A stretch of 7,476 nucleotides of DNA from Ruminococcaceae bacterium UBA6364 (lineage in GTDB: Bacteria; Bacillota; Clostridia; Oscillospirales; Acutalibacteraceae). The DNA lies in NCBI GenBank assembly GCA_002440045.1, contig DJRI01000120.1, positions 1-7,476 on the forward strand, given 5' to 3'. Below are positions 6,577 through 7,476 of this stretch, in pieces (within the stretch, counting starts at the first letter, position 1; the number at the start of each line of letters is the position of its first letter). The notes under the pieces are model-generated. The model saw only the letters and a program-made list of their open reading frames with translations, did not search any database and was not told the origin of the DNA. The translations under genes were made by a program, and so were the position numbers.

Positions 6577-7253
6577 CCGTTCTCGGAAAATACGGCCCCT
6601 ACCCCAAAGCGGGCGGCGCCGCAAGCGGCTATCTTGTAAAAAACGGCGGCGATTCGCTTTTGCTCGATATGGGCTCGGGCACGCTTTCAAGGCTTCTTTC
6701 TTTAGTCGATTTAAAAAATCTCGGCGGTATTTTCATTTCGCATCTTCACTATGACCACACAAGCGACCTTTTGCCGTTGAGATATGCGCTTGAAGAAACA
6801 AACACAACCCTTAACATATACACGGCTTTTGAAGAAAGCGAATGGTACAAAATACTTTTTTCGCACAGGAATTTTAACGTTATAAACGTTTTTGACGGTG
6901 CAGATGTATCTTTAGGCTCAATGAAGCTTTCTTTTAAAGATATGAAACACACCGTCCCCGACCTTGCAATTAAAATATGCGGCGACAAAACTCTTTGCTA
7001 CACGGGCGACTCAGTTTATAACGACAACATTCCATGGTGCTTTGAGGGTACGGATTGTGTGCTCGGCGATTTTTCAAAGCCCGAGGGCTTTAAAGGCCCG
7101 CATATGAATGTGAAAATCGCAAAAGAGCTTAAAGCGCGCTACAAAGACGTGCGCATTATAGCAACTCACCTTTCAACCGATTTCGACCCGACAGACGCAT
7201 TCAAGGGCACAGGCATCGAAGTCAGCGAAGAGCTTAAAACCTACAATCTTTGA
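6567..7253 (+). CDS. MBL-fold metal-dependent hydrolase (RNase Z-like/YhfI type)
   Basis: A 228-residue protein of the metallo-beta-lactamase superfamily that probably hydrolyses a phosphodiester or similar ester in the cytoplasm using two metal ions. Metal ligands can be placed: HLHYDH gives His59, His61, Asp63 and His64; His128 lies in KHTVPDLAIKI; Asp148 is in YTGDS; His201 is in IIATHLS. GPHMNVKIAKEL (177-188) occupies the place of the HLT/HMT motif of RNase Z-like proteins. The start VELTVLGKYGPYPKAGGAASGYLV and length resemble the B. subtilis YhfI group (about 240 residues), whose reaction is not established. The RNase Z exosite arm is not evident, so tRNA 3' processing is unlikely. The GTG start at 6567 is supported by AGGAGG (6554-6559), 7 bases upstream, inside the end of the PLC gene. 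The 10-base overlap implies translational coupling with it. Confidence 0.9.
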   Translation: MELTVLGKYGPYPKAGGAASGYLVKNGGDSLLLDMGSGTLSRLLSLVDLKNLGGIFISHLHYDHTSDLLPLRYALEETNTTLNIYTAFEESEWYKILFSHRNFNVINVFDGADVSLGSMKLSFKDMKHTVPDLAIKICGDKTLCYTGDSVYNDNIPWCFEGTDCVLGDFSKPEGFKGPHMNVKIAKELKARYKDVRIIATHLSTDFDPTDAFKGTGIEVSEELKTYNL

Positions 7254-7265
7254 GGTGCAATAAAA

Positions 7266-7476
7266 ATGAAAAATTACGATTCGGTCATAATCGGCCACAT
7301 AACCGAGGATCACAACATAGACCATCTTGACAACGAGGTTCACATCTGCGGCGGCGCGGTGCTTTTTTCATCGGCTTCGGCGCATGCTTTGGGGCACAAG
7401 GTTGCCGCAATAACACGCCTTGCAAAAAAAGATGAAAACCGCCTTTCGCAATTTACTGTTCCCGCCGAGGACGTTT
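7266..7476 (+). CDS. PfkB/ribokinase-family carbohydrate kinase (N-terminal 70 codons, cut by the window edge)
   Basis: The visible part, starting MKNYDSVIIGHITEDHNIDHL and continuing ICGGAVLFSSASAHALGHKVAAITRLAKKDENRL, has the N-terminal PfkB pattern: a first beta strand ending in IGHITED, then a GG motif followed by a helix and ALGHKVAAITRL. This family phosphorylates sugars, nucleosides or cyclitols with ATP. The DTAGAGD-type C-terminal signature and most substrate contacts lie beyond the window, so the substrate cannot be predicted. The ATG is 12 bases after the MBL stop, and GAGGTG (7252-7257), overlapping that stop codon, is the likely ribosome binding site. It is therefore the third gene of the operon that begins with the PLC gene. 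Confidence 0.87.
   Translation, partial: MKNYDSVIIGHITEDHNIDHLDNEVHICGGAVLFSSASAHALGHKVAAITRLAKKDENRLSQFTVPAEDV

Noticed and set aside
6551..6754. Plus-strand open frame of 67 codons across the PLC/MBL junction
   Set aside because: It overlaps the well-supported MBL gene out of frame and has an Arg/Phe-rich shadow composition.
1..7476. CRISPR array, tRNA/rRNA, transposase or phage genes
   Set aside because: No regularly spaced repeats, no RNA gene signatures and no mobile-element proteins are visible on either strand.

Overview
The window reads as chromosomal DNA of a Gram-positive, low-to-moderate GC anaerobe of the Firmicutes (Bacillota), most likely class Clostridia. This rests on AAGGGAG/GAGGAGG-type ribosome binding sites, sigma-A-type promoters with 17-base spacers, a perfect CIRCE heat-shock operator, a Tex protein of Firmicutes type, and a small stand-alone ferredoxin:thioredoxin-reductase-like cysteine protein of a kind found in anaerobes. 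No tRNA, rRNA, insertion sequence, phage gene or CRISPR array is visible, and coding density is high.

Layout. Bases 1-1975 hold the first 658 codons of clpB on the minus strand, which runs off the left edge. The 189-base divergent intergenic region carries CIRCE (2064-2090) and a separate promoter for the rightward genes. Then come tex (2165-4312) and, 3 bases later, a 65-residue six-cysteine protein (4316-4513). A gap of about 90 bases with its own promoter leads to a 293-residue protein of unknown function (4605-5486), closed by a strong intrinsic terminator (5508-5543). A perfect consensus promoter (5611-5639) then drives a tight three-gene unit: a PI-PLC-X-domain protein (5677-6576), an MBL-fold hydrolase overlapping it by 10 bases (6567-7253), and the start of a PfkB/ribokinase-family kinase (7266 to the right edge).

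How the genes fit together. The left part is a stress and transcription housekeeping block: the ClpB disaggregase under probable HrcA control, divergent from the Tex RNA-binding transcription factor, with a probable thiol-redox protein coupled to tex. The right part is the most thought-provoking. A phospholipase C-like enzyme, a phosphodiesterase-capable MBL fold and a sugar or cyclitol kinase are co-transcribed from a consensus promoter. These activities could be successive steps in cytoplasmic handling of a cyclic or diester phosphate of inositol or a sugar, but this is inference only. The phospholipase-like protein has no signal peptide and has Asn where the classical Arg-Asp-His triad has Asp. 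No clearly new multi-gene defence or mobile system is visible.
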